In this document: piece after piece, positions 1 through 8,859 of the stretch
Position numbering within the stretch: position 1 is the stretch's first letter
How the letters are laid out: each line of letters starts with the position of its first letter
NCBI GenBank assembly: GCA_023091665.1
Contig: JALJCQ010000022.1
Coordinates: forward strand, 1,405,530 to 1,469,529
Origin: Pythium myriotylum
Lineage: Eukaryota; Oomycota; Peronosporomycetes; Pythiales; Pythiaceae
Direction of reading: 5' to 3'
DNA: 64,000 bases
The notes under the pieces: model-generated
Database searches by the model: none
Told to the model about the DNA's origin: nothing
Seen by the model: the letters and a program-made list of their open reading frames with translations, nothing else
Translations under genes and position numbers: made by a program

Positions 1-592
1 GTACTTTGACATTCTCGCGGAGTTTGTCCACAAGTTTGTGGATGTGTACTACAAGAGTGACAGCGACGTATCCGCCGACTGCGAGCTGCAGCATTGGGCT
101 GAGAACATGCAGAAGATTCCCGAGATCCGTGGCTTCCCGGCAAAGTTCGACTCGCGCAAGAAGTTGGAACGTCTCATCACGCAGTTCATCTTCCAGCACG
201 CAGTCAAGCATCACTTCATGAACGGGCACGTCACGTGGCACGGCGCGGCAGCACCTTTCACCACAGCCTCGCTCTGGAACAAGGCCAAGGGTCTCCCCAA
301 GAAGAAAGGTGTGGCGGTGAACCCTCTCGATTACGCGATGCCACAAGAGATTGTGCCCGACTTCTCCAACACAGCGTCCCGGTTCTTACGCCCGCTACCA
401 CGCGAGATGACGCTGCTCGAAGTGTACAAGAGCACAGCGCTTGAGGCTCAGCCACAGCTAGCGACCGCGATTACCAAGCTCCGTGCAGACATGAAGGCCA
501 TGGAGGCGTTCGTCCTCGCCGAAGAAAAGAAGATGGCCGTGCCGCTCGACTTCTTCCGTCCGTCCCAGCTCCCGTACTTCTCGTACATTTGA
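1..592 (+). CDS. Lipoxygenase, C-terminal part (5' end outside window)
   Basis: The frame is open from base 2 to a TGA at 590-592 and has no start in the window. It encodes the C-terminal catalytic helices of a lipoxygenase, an iron dioxygenase that makes fatty-acid hydroperoxides. The helix with DVYYKSD and ELQHW matches the conserved region before the third iron ligand. FQHAVKHHFMN supplies a His and a second His four residues later; mammalian 12/15-lipoxygenases have His at that second position and plant enzymes have Asn. The protein ends in Ile, the C-terminal carboxylate that ligates iron throughout the family. About 196 residues are visible. No neighbour looks functionally linked except possibly the oxygenase fusion 2.3 kb downstream. 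Confidence 0.85.
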   Translation, partial: YFDILAEFVHKFVDVYYKSDSDVSADCELQHWAENMQKIPEIRGFPAKFDSRKKLERLITQFIFQHAVKHHFMNGHVTWHGAAAPFTTASLWNKAKGLPKKKGVAVNPLDYAMPQEIVPDFSNTASRFLRPLPREMTLLEVYKSTALEAQPQLATAITKLRADMKAMEAFVLAEEKKMAVPLDFFRPSQLPYFSYI

Positions 593-1766
593 TTGGGGGC
601 TTGCCGCTGGAGGGTGCACACCATCCAGATTTTTGCACATTTCACAAACCTCGGTCGCACACGCGTACTGACTGCATGAGAAAAGTAAGAGTTGGAACAA
701 CGATGTGTTTTGTCATCCATCACAGACCAATATTTTTCTTCGTAGAACGGATAGGAGTAAACACTTCGAGACTATGCAACAACTTATGCCAACCCCAAGC
801 AGAAGAGTGCACTACTCGTGCATAAAAAGTACCCCGCTCGGCGTTCACCAGATTGGTCTTGACTATTCATGATCACTGGTCGATTTTTATCCATAAGAGT
901 TCTTTGAGATTGGGCTCCTTTGGGGGAAACCGAGCTAAGCTTGACCCCAAGCCTCTTCCGTCGTTGTTGTGAATTACTCAACTCTCACGTTCACATCTGT
1001 TGTCGGTACTGATGTGGTGCACAGCGACCATCGTCGCTGTGCACCACATCACGAAACCAATCATCTCTAGATCTTCCTATTCTAGTCGAGGTGTTTGGGA
1101 CAATGATCAACTCTCGTCGTTCCCAATTTGCAACTTCAGATTCGACGAGTAGGTTTAGCCGGGGTGCAGCATATCCACTTACCACATACTACAATAGTAT
1201 TGGAGCAGTTCACCTGTTCGAGTGGTATCTGTCTAATCACGTCGCTTGGTCACTGTTTCTGTTTGAAGCGGCTACTACGTCGGCATGATGGATGAGAGTA
1301 CTTATGGAAAAATTGTGCGTCAACATTGGCGATAATGTTGGAGCGATTTGATTTCAGCTAGATGAAGTCCACGAATGTCACAGCCTGAAAGACACATCCA
1401 TGGTCTCCCATCCGGATAGTGGTACTGCTACGTTTGGTTGACGGATAATTGTTTTGGCGGTTCGAAGGACAAAGGTGTTCAGTGTTGGTGTCTATGAATT
1501 CTGGTTGAGCTTTGGAGTATGGCGAGAACTGATCGAACACGACATGGCAGAACAATGCAGAGAGACAGGAGTGGATGAACTGCACGGAACATCGAGTCAT
1601 GATCAGGACACAGAGTTTGTCTGGTGCGCGTCGGAATCTGAACACCAAGTCGGTCAGCCCAAATCACTTAGACCTCCTGTCTCAACCGCTTACGCACGAC
1701 AGGATTTTGTGCTTCTGATCATATCTGGTTTGAGCTAGTATCTGAGCTGCTATTTCACTGACACAA
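593..1766. other. Intergenic, no convincing gene
   Basis: No reading frame here has a recognisable protein motif. It holds one perfect hairpin (1011-1050, listed separately). The last few hundred bases may be decayed LINE sequence, because an RNase H C-terminal remnant follows directly. Confidence 0.5.
1011..1050. repeat. Perfect 18-bp inverted repeat (hairpin)
   Basis: Arms 1011-1028 and 1033-1050 are exact reverse complements separated by a 4-base CATC loop. The hairpin lies about 420 bp past the lipoxygenase stop. No target-site duplication or transposon end was recognised around it. Confidence 0.8.
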
Positions 1767-2064
1767 ATGACGGCGTACCCCAATGTTACCATCCCTGTGT
1801 GCGCCCACAACACCATGGCTGATACCTTGGCGAACCACGGTATGAACACCGGGCAATCCAGTCACGTCCATCACCCCACTAGCCGGATCTGCCACGCAGA
1901 CCTGCTACGGTTCGCGAGCTCCGATATACGACACTCGCTATTTAGCCAAGTTGACCCACGATAATGGCAGGGGCAGACACACGCAGCTTCCTACATCCAG
2001 ATACCAGCTATTAGGATTCACACTTGTTGAACTCAATAGACTTCATTTGCATCATCACCTACAT
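1767..2064 (+). mobile_element. LINE 3' end remnant: RNase H C-terminus plus 3' tail (copy 1)
   Basis: 1767-1964 encodes the last part of an LINE-type RNase H domain, with AHNTMADTLANHGM preserving the final AD motif, followed by a stop at 1962-1964. At 2008-2021 comes CTATTAGGATTCAC and then an AACTCAATAGACT block ending near CATCATCAC. The same arrangement of RNase H end, about 40 bp, then this tail occurs at 35233-35573 (+) and 36388-35927 (-). That identifies the tail as the 3' UTR of one LINE family. The 5' part is missing or decayed. Confidence 0.65.
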
Positions 2065-2865
2065 CCAGATACTGAACCAAATGCGATCTTACATGTCAAT
2101 CACATGGCACAGTGCGTACCATAGTGCGAGAATTGGTTTTCTTCCCTCTGCAAGCTTGTCTATATTCTAGCAATGACTATGATCAGCCTCTGTTCAGCAG
2201 GAGGATTCGCTCTGATGTCAGGTTAAGCGGAAGATCTTCATACTATCTCGTTCTACGGGCAGGCCAGTAGGCCAGGCGATAAGTCCCTTCAGCAGATAGC
2301 AAAGGAGGCAAGCAGAGGAGGCGGAGTGTGTCGCATCCATCGATACGCGTTACTTGACTAGTAGTTGCTGTTTTGTGCACAATGGGACAGACTGTCGGAG
2401 TAAGCAAATCGCTGTTTCACAACCGTTTATCCCCACAGAAGACCAAAACCATCCTCATCCTCTTAGTTAGATTTGCCTGGATAGTCAACATAAGCCTTCA
2501 GACCAGAAGACCTTTCTCGTGTGACGCTGGTCATAAGGACACCTGCGAGACGATTGGCGTCTTGTTGTCAAGAGTGCCTCAACGAATCGTCGTCTGACAC
2601 TGCGTCTCCAATCTCCTAACGTACAGTGGTTGGTGCCATCCTAGCATACGGTTTACAATCTCGGGATCGTCGTCGGCTCGAAACGTCGGGGATGAAGCAG
2701 ACGAGCCTGCAGGTTTGGAAAACATATTGGGCGTTAGTCATCCACTCCTACGTGTATGACAGCTCATGGGTGGTTCTTCTCAGACTGGCTCGAGGCGCCG
2801 CTACTGGACGGGAATGGCCCCCTGCCCCTCTAATCGAGTGCCCGTGCTTCTGCTATCGATTGAAA
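2065..2865. other. Noncoding part of duplicated arm upstream of the isocyanide synthase gene
   Basis: There is no supported gene. From about 2200 the sequence has a counterpart in arm 2 (about 34370-35080). The match is close over 2390-2760 and looser further out. The block may hold upstream regulatory sequence or a decayed repeat; no protein domain was recognised. Confidence 0.6.
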
Positions 2866-2884
2866 GCTCATTCTGCAATTCCAG
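2866..2884 (+). promoter_or_regulatory. Oomycete Inr/FPR core promoter
   Basis: GCTCATTCTGCAATTCCAG matches the oomycete initiator plus flanking promoter region consensus (GCTCATTYYNCAWTTT) at nearly every position. It lies 35 bp before the ATG at 2919 and downstream of two in-frame upstream ATGs (2766, 2814). It therefore decides the start codon. An identical copy is in arm 2 at 34344-34363. Confidence 0.85.
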
Positions 2885-2918
2885 CACTTGCTCCCAGATC
2901 CTCTCTCAACTGGTGCTC

Positions 2919-4796
2919 ATGGCTCCAAACGCTCACGCCTCGCCCAAGAACTCCACTATGCTGGCTCCCAATGACGCCAGCGCTGTCGTCGCCCACTTCC
3001 TCAGGGAACTCGCTCCTCTCCAGAGTTCGTACGAAGATCCTAGTCTTGACCTTTTCGAGACGAAGGGCAAAAAGCACCTCGCGAAAACACTGGAAACTGT
3101 CATTGCACGAGGCGAACCGATCAATCTCGTTCTACCGGCGTTCCCGTTCAAGTCGCCCAACCGCGACGAGAAGGTGCTCGGTCACCTACCTGACCGAGGC
3201 GAAGAGATCGCGCTCGAGCGCCTGGAGAAACTTGCGGTCGCCGTGGAACAAGCGTACCCTCCTGGGTGCCTCGTGACGATCTTCAGCGACGGCCGCGTCT
3301 TCAACGACCTTCTTGGTGTCTCTCACGACGACTTGCTCGCGTACAAACGGGAACTTCGCGCGATGGCCGATGAGGCCGGCCACTCACACATTCGCTTTGA
3401 CGGCCTTGAGAACTACACCACATCAGCCGATCCGATTGGTGAGCTCTCAAAGCGGTTCAGCTTCGACGACATCGATCTCGACACGCGCATCAAGTCGGAC
3501 GACGGCCTCCGGCTTACCTACTGCTCCTTCCGCAAGTTCCTCAAGAAGGATCTTGCCCCGAAGTGGGCGACCATGTCGTCTAGCGCTGCGTCCAAACGCG
3601 TCGGCGAGATCGCCAAGCGAATGATGGAGCGAAACGTTGTGTTCTCGACGCTCGTGGGAGAAGTCTACCCACACGCCGTACGCCTCTCAATCCATTTGTA
3701 CGACAACGCTGGCCCCAAGTTTGGCGTGCGGCTGATCCCACAGAACAAACACGGCATCCCTCGTACGCCCTGGCACTCGGTCATCTGTGAAGACCTCGAC
3801 GGCACAGTCCACACGACAGATCTCGCGAGCGTCGACAAGACCAAGTATGAGCTCGTGTACCATCGTGGCCGAGCATGGGGTTTCAAGGAAAAGACACCTG
3901 ACCTCTATGCGCCGTGGAAGGCGTTAAACGTCGAGTTTATCCACGAACAGCTACATCTCGTGATTAAAGCTCGCGCGCCAGCCGATGCGACTGAGACGTA
4001 CACACCACCCACGCTGATGGATGTGCCTGTAGAGAGCCTACGTGCTTTGATTTGCGTACATGGCGTCGTAAGTCTACAGGGATTCCATCAGCATGATGCG
4101 AAAGAGCTCGAGGAGGCGTCGGCCCGCATGGGCGAAGTCGTCTATTGGCCCTGGGGCAGCGTCTTCGAGCTCAAGCACACTGTCGACACCAAACTGAGCG
4201 CGCAGACGCTCGAGGCGATGCCCATGCACTTCGACGGTCTCTTCAAGAAGAAGCACCCGGACGCCACAGAGCTCGGGGATGTCTCGCTGTACCAGCTCTT
4301 CCACTGCGTGGAGGCCTATCCCGCAGGTCCCGACGACAAGCCGGAGGAGTCTGGACGCACGCTATTCGCCCACACCAACGCCATTCTCGCGGATCTGTCT
4401 GAGGACGAGCGGAAGCGTCTTAGCGAGATCACGCTCGTGTATAACGCCGGTATCTTTGACTACCACGAGTTCTCGCATGTCTCGCCCGTGATCATGAAGC
4501 ACCAAGTGACTGGCAAAGACATTTTACGCTACCACGAGCCATGGGGAGCGGACAAATCCAAGACCACGCCGATGACCGTACGATCCCTGGGCTTTGAGCC
4601 GGGAGAGGGCAAGATTGATGAGGTCGCCGAGTATGTTGAGAGCCTTCTGGTGCCCAAGCTTTACGACCCCAAGTACTGCTACTCGCACGCGTGGACCAAG
4701 GGCGAGTACGTGTTTGCCGACAACGTGTCGCTCATCCATGCTCGCACAGCTATGAAAGTGGACGGCCGCCACGTGCGTCGTATCCACATCAACTAG
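2919..4796 (+). CDS. Isocyanide synthase (PvcA/Dit1-like) fused to TauD/PvcB-like oxygenase, copy 1
   Basis: The protein has 625 residues counted from the ATG just after the Inr; the open frame extends upstream to 2766. The N-terminal half is a PvcA/IsnA/Dit1 isocyanide synthase domain: PAFPFKSPN at about 73-81, HLPDRGEE at 89-96 and IFSDGRVFNDLLGVSHDD at 121-138. The C-terminal half, from about 340, is an Fe(II)/2-oxoglutarate oxygenase with the iron triad H437-x-D439 (PMHFDG) and H607 (LIHART), plus a C-terminal Arg-rich RRIHIN strand. Characterised relatives make an isonitrile from Tyr or Trp with ribulose-5-phosphate as the one-carbon source; the partner oxygenase then decarboxylates or desaturates it. 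Here both steps are predicted in one chain; the substrate is unknown. No signal peptide or intron was seen. No transporter or NRPS adjoins it; the gene downstream is a P-loop effector-like gene. All named catalytic motifs are intact. Confidence 0.88.
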   Translation: MAPNAHASPKNSTMLAPNDASAVVAHFLRELAPLQSSYEDPSLDLFETKGKKHLAKTLETVIARGEPINLVLPAFPFKSPNRDEKVLGHLPDRGEEIALERLEKLAVAVEQAYPPGCLVTIFSDGRVFNDLLGVSHDDLLAYKRELRAMADEAGHSHIRFDGLENYTTSADPIGELSKRFSFDDIDLDTRIKSDDGLRLTYCSFRKFLKKDLAPKWATMSSSAASKRVGEIAKRMMERNVVFSTLVGEVYPHAVRLSIHLYDNAGPKFGVRLIPQNKHGIPRTPWHSVICEDLDGTVHTTDLASVDKTKYELVYHRGRAWGFKEKTPDLYAPWKALNVEFIHEQLHLVIKARAPADATETYTPPTLMDVPVESLRALICVHGVVSLQGFHQHDAKELEEASARMGEVVYWPWGSVFELKHTVDTKLSAQTLEAMPMHFDGLFKKKHPDATELGDVSLYQLFHCVEAYPAGPDDKPEESGRTLFAHTNAILADLSEDERKRLSEITLVYNAGIFDYHEFSHVSPVIMKHQVTGKDILRYHEPWGADKSKTTPMTVRSLGFEPGEGKIDEVAEYVESLLVPKLYDPKYCYSHAWTKGEYVFADNVSLIHARTAMKVDGRHVRRIHIN

Positions 4797-4920
4797 GAAG
4801 TGCAGGAGTTTCCCATCCATGCAACAAGAAGATTCGGTTCGTCGGGTTACGTTCTTCAAACCTGAGTTTAGGGTGGATTTTTTATGCACAGGTATGCGGT
4901 GTACAGAGAAAGTTTTTCTA

Positions 4921-6816
4921 ACGTATTGGACCAGAGAGTGCACGATCTGAGGATGGTTGGGAAATCCTTTCGCCCAATCAGAGTTCTTCGATCTGCCTCA
5001 AGAGATGGTGATTGGTAGAATCTACGGATATCGGTCATTGCCAGAACACCTGCCAGTTTGTTCCATCTTCATTTCGTTCATAGTTACAGCTCATCGAAAA
5101 TTGGACGTACCAAGGCTCAATTATTGGGGGACCACTTTTGTGCACGATGTATTAGACAACCGATTGCTGCAGCAATTCTTTCGTGACGAGTCTACCAGCG
5201 ATGTCTACTGTCAGCCGCTTCTTTGCTGCCCTTTTCGAACTGTCGCTGGGGTCAGGGGGCAGCAAAAGGACTTCTTCTCTCACCTCGACCTGCTTTCTCT
5301 TCAGCCATGAAGCTGTCCCGATTTCCCCGCGCACCCCACCCGATTTCGACAGCTTGAGACGACTGAGCATCCTGGGTAGACTGGGCGGGTATATGCCCGT
5401 TGTCGCAAAGCCACTCACAGCGCTGGTTGGACTGTCGATGATGGCACTCTTGTATGCCTTGGAGCCAATTACGATGGCGTCACGCTTGGTGACCGTACAC
5501 GCATCCGTGGTGAACATCAAACGCTCCAACGCGTCTCGAACATTGCCTTTGAATGCTCTGAACACTGCAACGTCGAGCGGTTGGAACAGGTGCGTTGCGT
5601 TTGGCGGGAGAGCGACCAGCAGGATTCCGAGGTCGATGCACATATCGACAGACTCTACAAATGCATGTTCACGTTCAAAGTCAGACACAATTTGAAAATG
5701 TGAACATAAAGCAGTACCTGGTGTGACGTGTGTCGAGCTGTTGTCGAGCACGAGGATGACCGGGAATTCGACTCGGTGACGGACAAGGTCTTGCTGAAAA
5801 TGGCGCAGCCACAGCTTGAACACATCTTGGTTGCTGAAGCCCTTGGGGGCTCCAGTAAGACAGGTGTTCGGGATAGACAACGCCGCGAGGTCAGTCTTGA
5901 GCACTCGCTTGCCTGGTACGATGATCATAGGTGCGATCGCGAATCCAGACGCACTGATGCCTGCCACTATCGTCATGTGAAAGCTGGCTTTCATCTCCTT
6001 TGTCCACACATTTGGCGATCCTCGCATCGCAAGAACCACCTTACTCGTGGTGTCCGGAGAAAACGATGTCTCGTCCATGTTGAACATGCGAGCTGGACCA
6101 ATGCCACACTCAATCACGAGCTTGGCAAGAGTGCCGAACAACGTGTACACCAGGTCGGTGTCGACGGCACGACGAACACGGGCGAGTGGCTGAGCTCGAC
6201 GGCTAGCGAGCTCGGGGTGACGACCTCGAAAGCGCTTGTACCAACCTGATGTAAGTGGCTGGCTGGTTGCGACCGAACGTGTAGGCACGGATTCGATGCG
6301 TCGCTTGATCTCGTTTGCACGGTGGATTACCTCCCTTCTTGTTGGAGGCATTCCAGCACGCTGCATAGCCGCAACCCACTCCACGATGTCTCGTTCGATC
6401 TCGTCCGGAATCACTGGCTTCGTGCCACGCCGTTTGCCCGACAGATTGCCACTCTGTTCAAGCTCTTTCTTCTTCTTAAACAAAGCACGCAAACTGACGG
6501 GCGACGTCGCCGCGACGTGAGCATGTTTCTCGCCGGAACTGACCCGATTGAGGGCATCACGGAGCTCGAGCTGTGTGTATCGACCGCGAGGCTTCCCCAT
6601 GTTGATCTGGGCCTCACACCACAAGACTGTCACTCACAACCACATATCTTTGGAATTTGATATTGTGTTGCGAAAATTGATTCTGTCGTGCCCAAAACTG
6701 GTCCAAAAATGACGAACCAATCACACGCGCCAAATGGACCAATTCCGTAGCGTGATTGGCTCTAACCTCTCACCGTGCACTAAACTGGGGCTATGCACTA
6801 TACTGGTCCAATACGT
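4921..6816 (-). mobile_element. Pogo-like DNA transposon with TA target duplication
   Basis: The 1,896-bp element has terminal inverted repeats starting ACGTATTGGACCAG at both ends. It is flanked by TA at 4919-4920 and 6817-6818. The homologous site in arm 2 reads TTTTTCTAACAAAG with no insert, so it gives the empty site and fixes both ends. It carries one transposase gene on the minus strand. The element inserted after the duplication, or was lost precisely from arm 2. Confidence 0.88.
5152..6600 (-). CDS. Pogo/Tigger-type DDE_1 transposase
   Basis: The protein has 482 residues from the MGKPRGRYTQLELRDAL start, chosen because it begins the helix-turn-helix region and lies well inside the terminal repeats. 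Upstream in-frame codons reach 6633. The order is an N-terminal psq/HTH, a CENP-B-like DNA-binding region (GMPPTRREVI), then the DDD catalytic core: FNMDETSF, LVLDNSSTH and HLFQPLDVAVF. A 63-nt in-frame segment (5655-5717) between the second and third motifs begins GT, ends TAG and interrupts conserved spacing. It is probably an intron, which would give 461 residues. No frameshift or stop is visible, so the copy may be active. Confidence 0.85.
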   Translation of the reverse strand: MGKPRGRYTQLELRDALNRVSSGEKHAHVAATSPVSLRALFKKKKELEQSGNLSGKRRGTKPVIPDEIERDIVEWVAAMQRAGMPPTRREVIHRANEIKRRIESVPTRSVATSQPLTSGWYKRFRGRHPELASRRAQPLARVRRAVDTDLVYTLFGTLAKLVIECGIGPARMFNMDETSFSPDTTSKVVLAMRGSPNVWTKEMKASFHMTIVAGISASGFAIAPMIIVPGKRVLKTDLAALSIPNTCLTGAPKGFSNQDVFKLWLRHFQQDLVRHRVEFPVILVLDNSSTHVTPGTALCSHFQIVSDFEREHAFVESVDMCIDLGILLVALPPNATHLFQPLDVAVFRAFKGNVRDALERLMFTTDACTVTKRDAIVIGSKAYKSAIIDSPTSAVSGFATTGIYPPSLPRMLSRLKLSKSGGVRGEIGTASWLKRKQVEVREEVLLLPPDPSDSSKRAAKKRLTVDIAGRLVTKELLQQSVV

Positions 6817-7027
6817 TAGCAAAGAAAGGGCCCTGAAGTTGAGGTCCAGTTCAAGAGAGATCAATATCATTGTCTGACTCAATATTGACCTGCAATCAAC
6901 AACTCCCCCCAGTCTCGGTGAAAACCCATCCTCACCCTCTCGCATTTATCCGTGCCCACCTTTCACTTTTCACTCACCTCTCGCGCACCACAACCTTCGG
7001 CATTCTCGTTCTCACCTCGACTCAACC

Positions 7028-8803
7028 ATGAACTGCCTCGTCCTGCTGCTCGACACCGACGGCGTCTTCCTCGCTGGTCCGGACCACTTCCTCGCTCCAG
7101 CAGACGCCTCTGTGGGCGACCTACAGCAACTGATCTTTGAAAAACACTCCACAGAACTCGGTGGGATCGGCCACCTTGCCATCACCATCTACTCATGTCT
7201 TCAACAACGCGACGCCAAGACCCCGCTGAACTCTTGTGCCACCTTAGCAGACCTCATGGGCGTTGGGGAGTCCCTACAGAGTCCGCTGATCGCCATGGTG
7301 CCGTCAAACCACGAGAGAGTCAAAGAGCATCTCCATCACGTGCGCCTCATCGATTTGAATGGACAGGAGATCAAATGGCCAGCGAGCGTATCAATAAGTA
7401 CGACCACGACTGTAAGAGCCCTCAAGTCAGACCTTCAAAAATCAAAAGTACTCGGAACGAACGCGTGGATGAAGTCGATCAATATCTTTGCGTCATCTGA
7501 AGACTACGCGCAGCATATTTGTCTTCACGACTCCGTGCTCCCGCTTGCGCTGAAGCGCGATTACTCCAAGGAGCGTCCGTTGATCGTGGCACTCGACGAC
7601 GAGAAGAATAAATACGGATTAAACCGTTGGATTCGAGAGTTGACGCCAAGCTCCCAGGTCTCTGTGGACTGGGCGGATCGTACGGTACGGATCCCGCAGA
7701 GCTGTGTAAGGTGGCCAGGCATAAGCCGAGGGAGTAGAGGGGGCGATGTTATTCTGTACTGCCGTCAACAGGTTCTGATGTTGTGGAGAGATCTTCAGCG
7801 CTGCTGCATCGAATCTAATGCGCTTGTGTATATTGTTGGGTCTTCTGGATCGGGCAAAACGGCTGCCGCGTTCGTGTTCGCCTCAACGCTTATTGACCGA
7901 ACTCAGTGGGACGTAGTTTGGCTCCACTATACAAATGGATTTCTCTGCACGCACCGATGCACCAAATGGGACGGGGACTCGGTTCTGAGGAATGAATCCG
8001 GCTCCATGTCAGGCGTATCCAGCTTACTCGACTCGTGCTGCTCTCGGCCGACGATCGTCTTCTTCGACGGGTATGAGGTATCAGATCACGGCAGTATAGA
8101 GGCCTATGCTCCGTTTGTCGTTTGGTGGTCAGGTGACAAGATCCGCCGTCGACTGGTCTGCGTGACTTCCATGGTCTCTGCTATGCCGATGTACGACCCT
8201 TGCAAAACGACGCGACTGCCTGCAAGAGTGACCGTGGACGGCGTGGCACCGACTCGGTTGCCGCTCGTCGAGTCGGTTTTCGAAGTCACCGCCGATGAGC
8301 CTCGTCAAGAAGTCCGCAGCATCATGGAGCTACAGCTATCGGCGTGGTCGAAGGGCGAATACCTTGAAGCCGTGCAGCGCGACGCCTTGTTTGAAGTTAT
8401 CGAGCGAAACTTACGACCTGCGGGCGCTAAATTGAGCGGCGGTGAGACCCCGCTGGCTGATCGTGTCGCGCTGGTGGAGAGCAAGTTCGTCACGGTCGGT
8501 GCCTACGCTTTCCTCATGTTCGCTATCGACGTCGAGGAAGCAGATTCGGAGATGAAAATGCTGGCGACGCGCTGGAATCTGGACGAGCTCGTGAGTGGCG
8601 CACAGGCGTCGGCGTCGACGAGAAGCGATGTGAACGAGCTCCAAGCTTTCTTTTTCCGTTCCAGTTACGGGTTCAGTCGTGTAGACCGTCGGCTCGTGAG
8701 CCCGTACGTTGCTCGCACGAGTGCCCTCCGGGCCTCAAGGAACGCAACTACATTCTTTAGTCAGAAAGACGATCCCAGCTCTGACGACATGTGCTTTTCA
8801 TGA
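7028..8803 (+). CDS. Crinkler/RHS-like P-loop NTPase with ubiquitin-like header (copy 1, intact)
   Basis: The protein has 591 residues from the ATG that follows a TTTCACTTTTCACTCACC promoter stretch conserved in arm 2. Residues 1-60 look like the beta-grasp header of Crinkler-type proteins, and about 105-170 (LIDLNGQEIKW onward) may be a second beta-grasp unit. A Walker A motif GSSGSGKT lies at 270-277 and a Walker B-like PTIVFFDGYE about 75 residues later. The C-terminal 200 residues contain no motif I recognise. Family knowledge links such header-plus-NTPase proteins to oomycete CRN effectors and trypanosome RHS proteins. A cytoplasmic or effector role here is inference. The classic LFLAK motif and a signal peptide are not evident. 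It could instead be an unrelated STAND-like ATPase. Confidence 0.6.
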   Translation: MNCLVLLLDTDGVFLAGPDHFLAPADASVGDLQQLIFEKHSTELGGIGHLAITIYSCLQQRDAKTPLNSCATLADLMGVGESLQSPLIAMVPSNHERVKEHLHHVRLIDLNGQEIKWPASVSISTTTTVRALKSDLQKSKVLGTNAWMKSINIFASSEDYAQHICLHDSVLPLALKRDYSKERPLIVALDDEKNKYGLNRWIRELTPSSQVSVDWADRTVRIPQSCVRWPGISRGSRGGDVILYCRQQVLMLWRDLQRCCIESNALVYIVGSSGSGKTAAAFVFASTLIDRTQWDVVWLHYTNGFLCTHRCTKWDGDSVLRNESGSMSGVSSLLDSCCSRPTIVFFDGYEVSDHGSIEAYAPFVVWWSGDKIRRRLVCVTSMVSAMPMYDPCKTTRLPARVTVDGVAPTRLPLVESVFEVTADEPRQEVRSIMELQLSAWSKGEYLEAVQRDALFEVIERNLRPAGAKLSGGETPLADRVALVESKFVTVGAYAFLMFAIDVEEADSEMKMLATRWNLDELVSGAQASASTRSDVNELQAFFFRSSYGFSRVDRRLVSPYVARTSALRASRNATTFFSQKDDPSSDDMCFS

Positions 8804-8859
8804 TAACATCCAAATACTATGCGACTCCTTCGAACGCGCCTAGATTTCGTTAAACCCGT

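Larger units (their letters stand above)
2100..8835 (+). repeat. Inverted segmental duplication, arm 1
   Basis: This segment matches 30310-35080 in reverse orientation. Shared parts in order are diverged sequence near 2200-2300, a noncoding block at 2300-2860, the isocyanide synthase-oxygenase gene, about 120 bp of its 3' flank, the promoter and body of the P-loop gene, and about 30 bp past its stop. Arm 1 differs by carrying a 1.9-kb transposon at 4921-6816 that arm 2 lacks. The two long proteins differ at roughly 14 of 676 positions over the whole open frame. Confidence 0.9.

Noticed and set aside
2766..2918. Upstream in-frame ATGs of the isocyanide synthase (2766, 2814).
   Set aside because: They precede the Inr at 2866 and encode non-conserved sequence, so the transcript probably starts after them.
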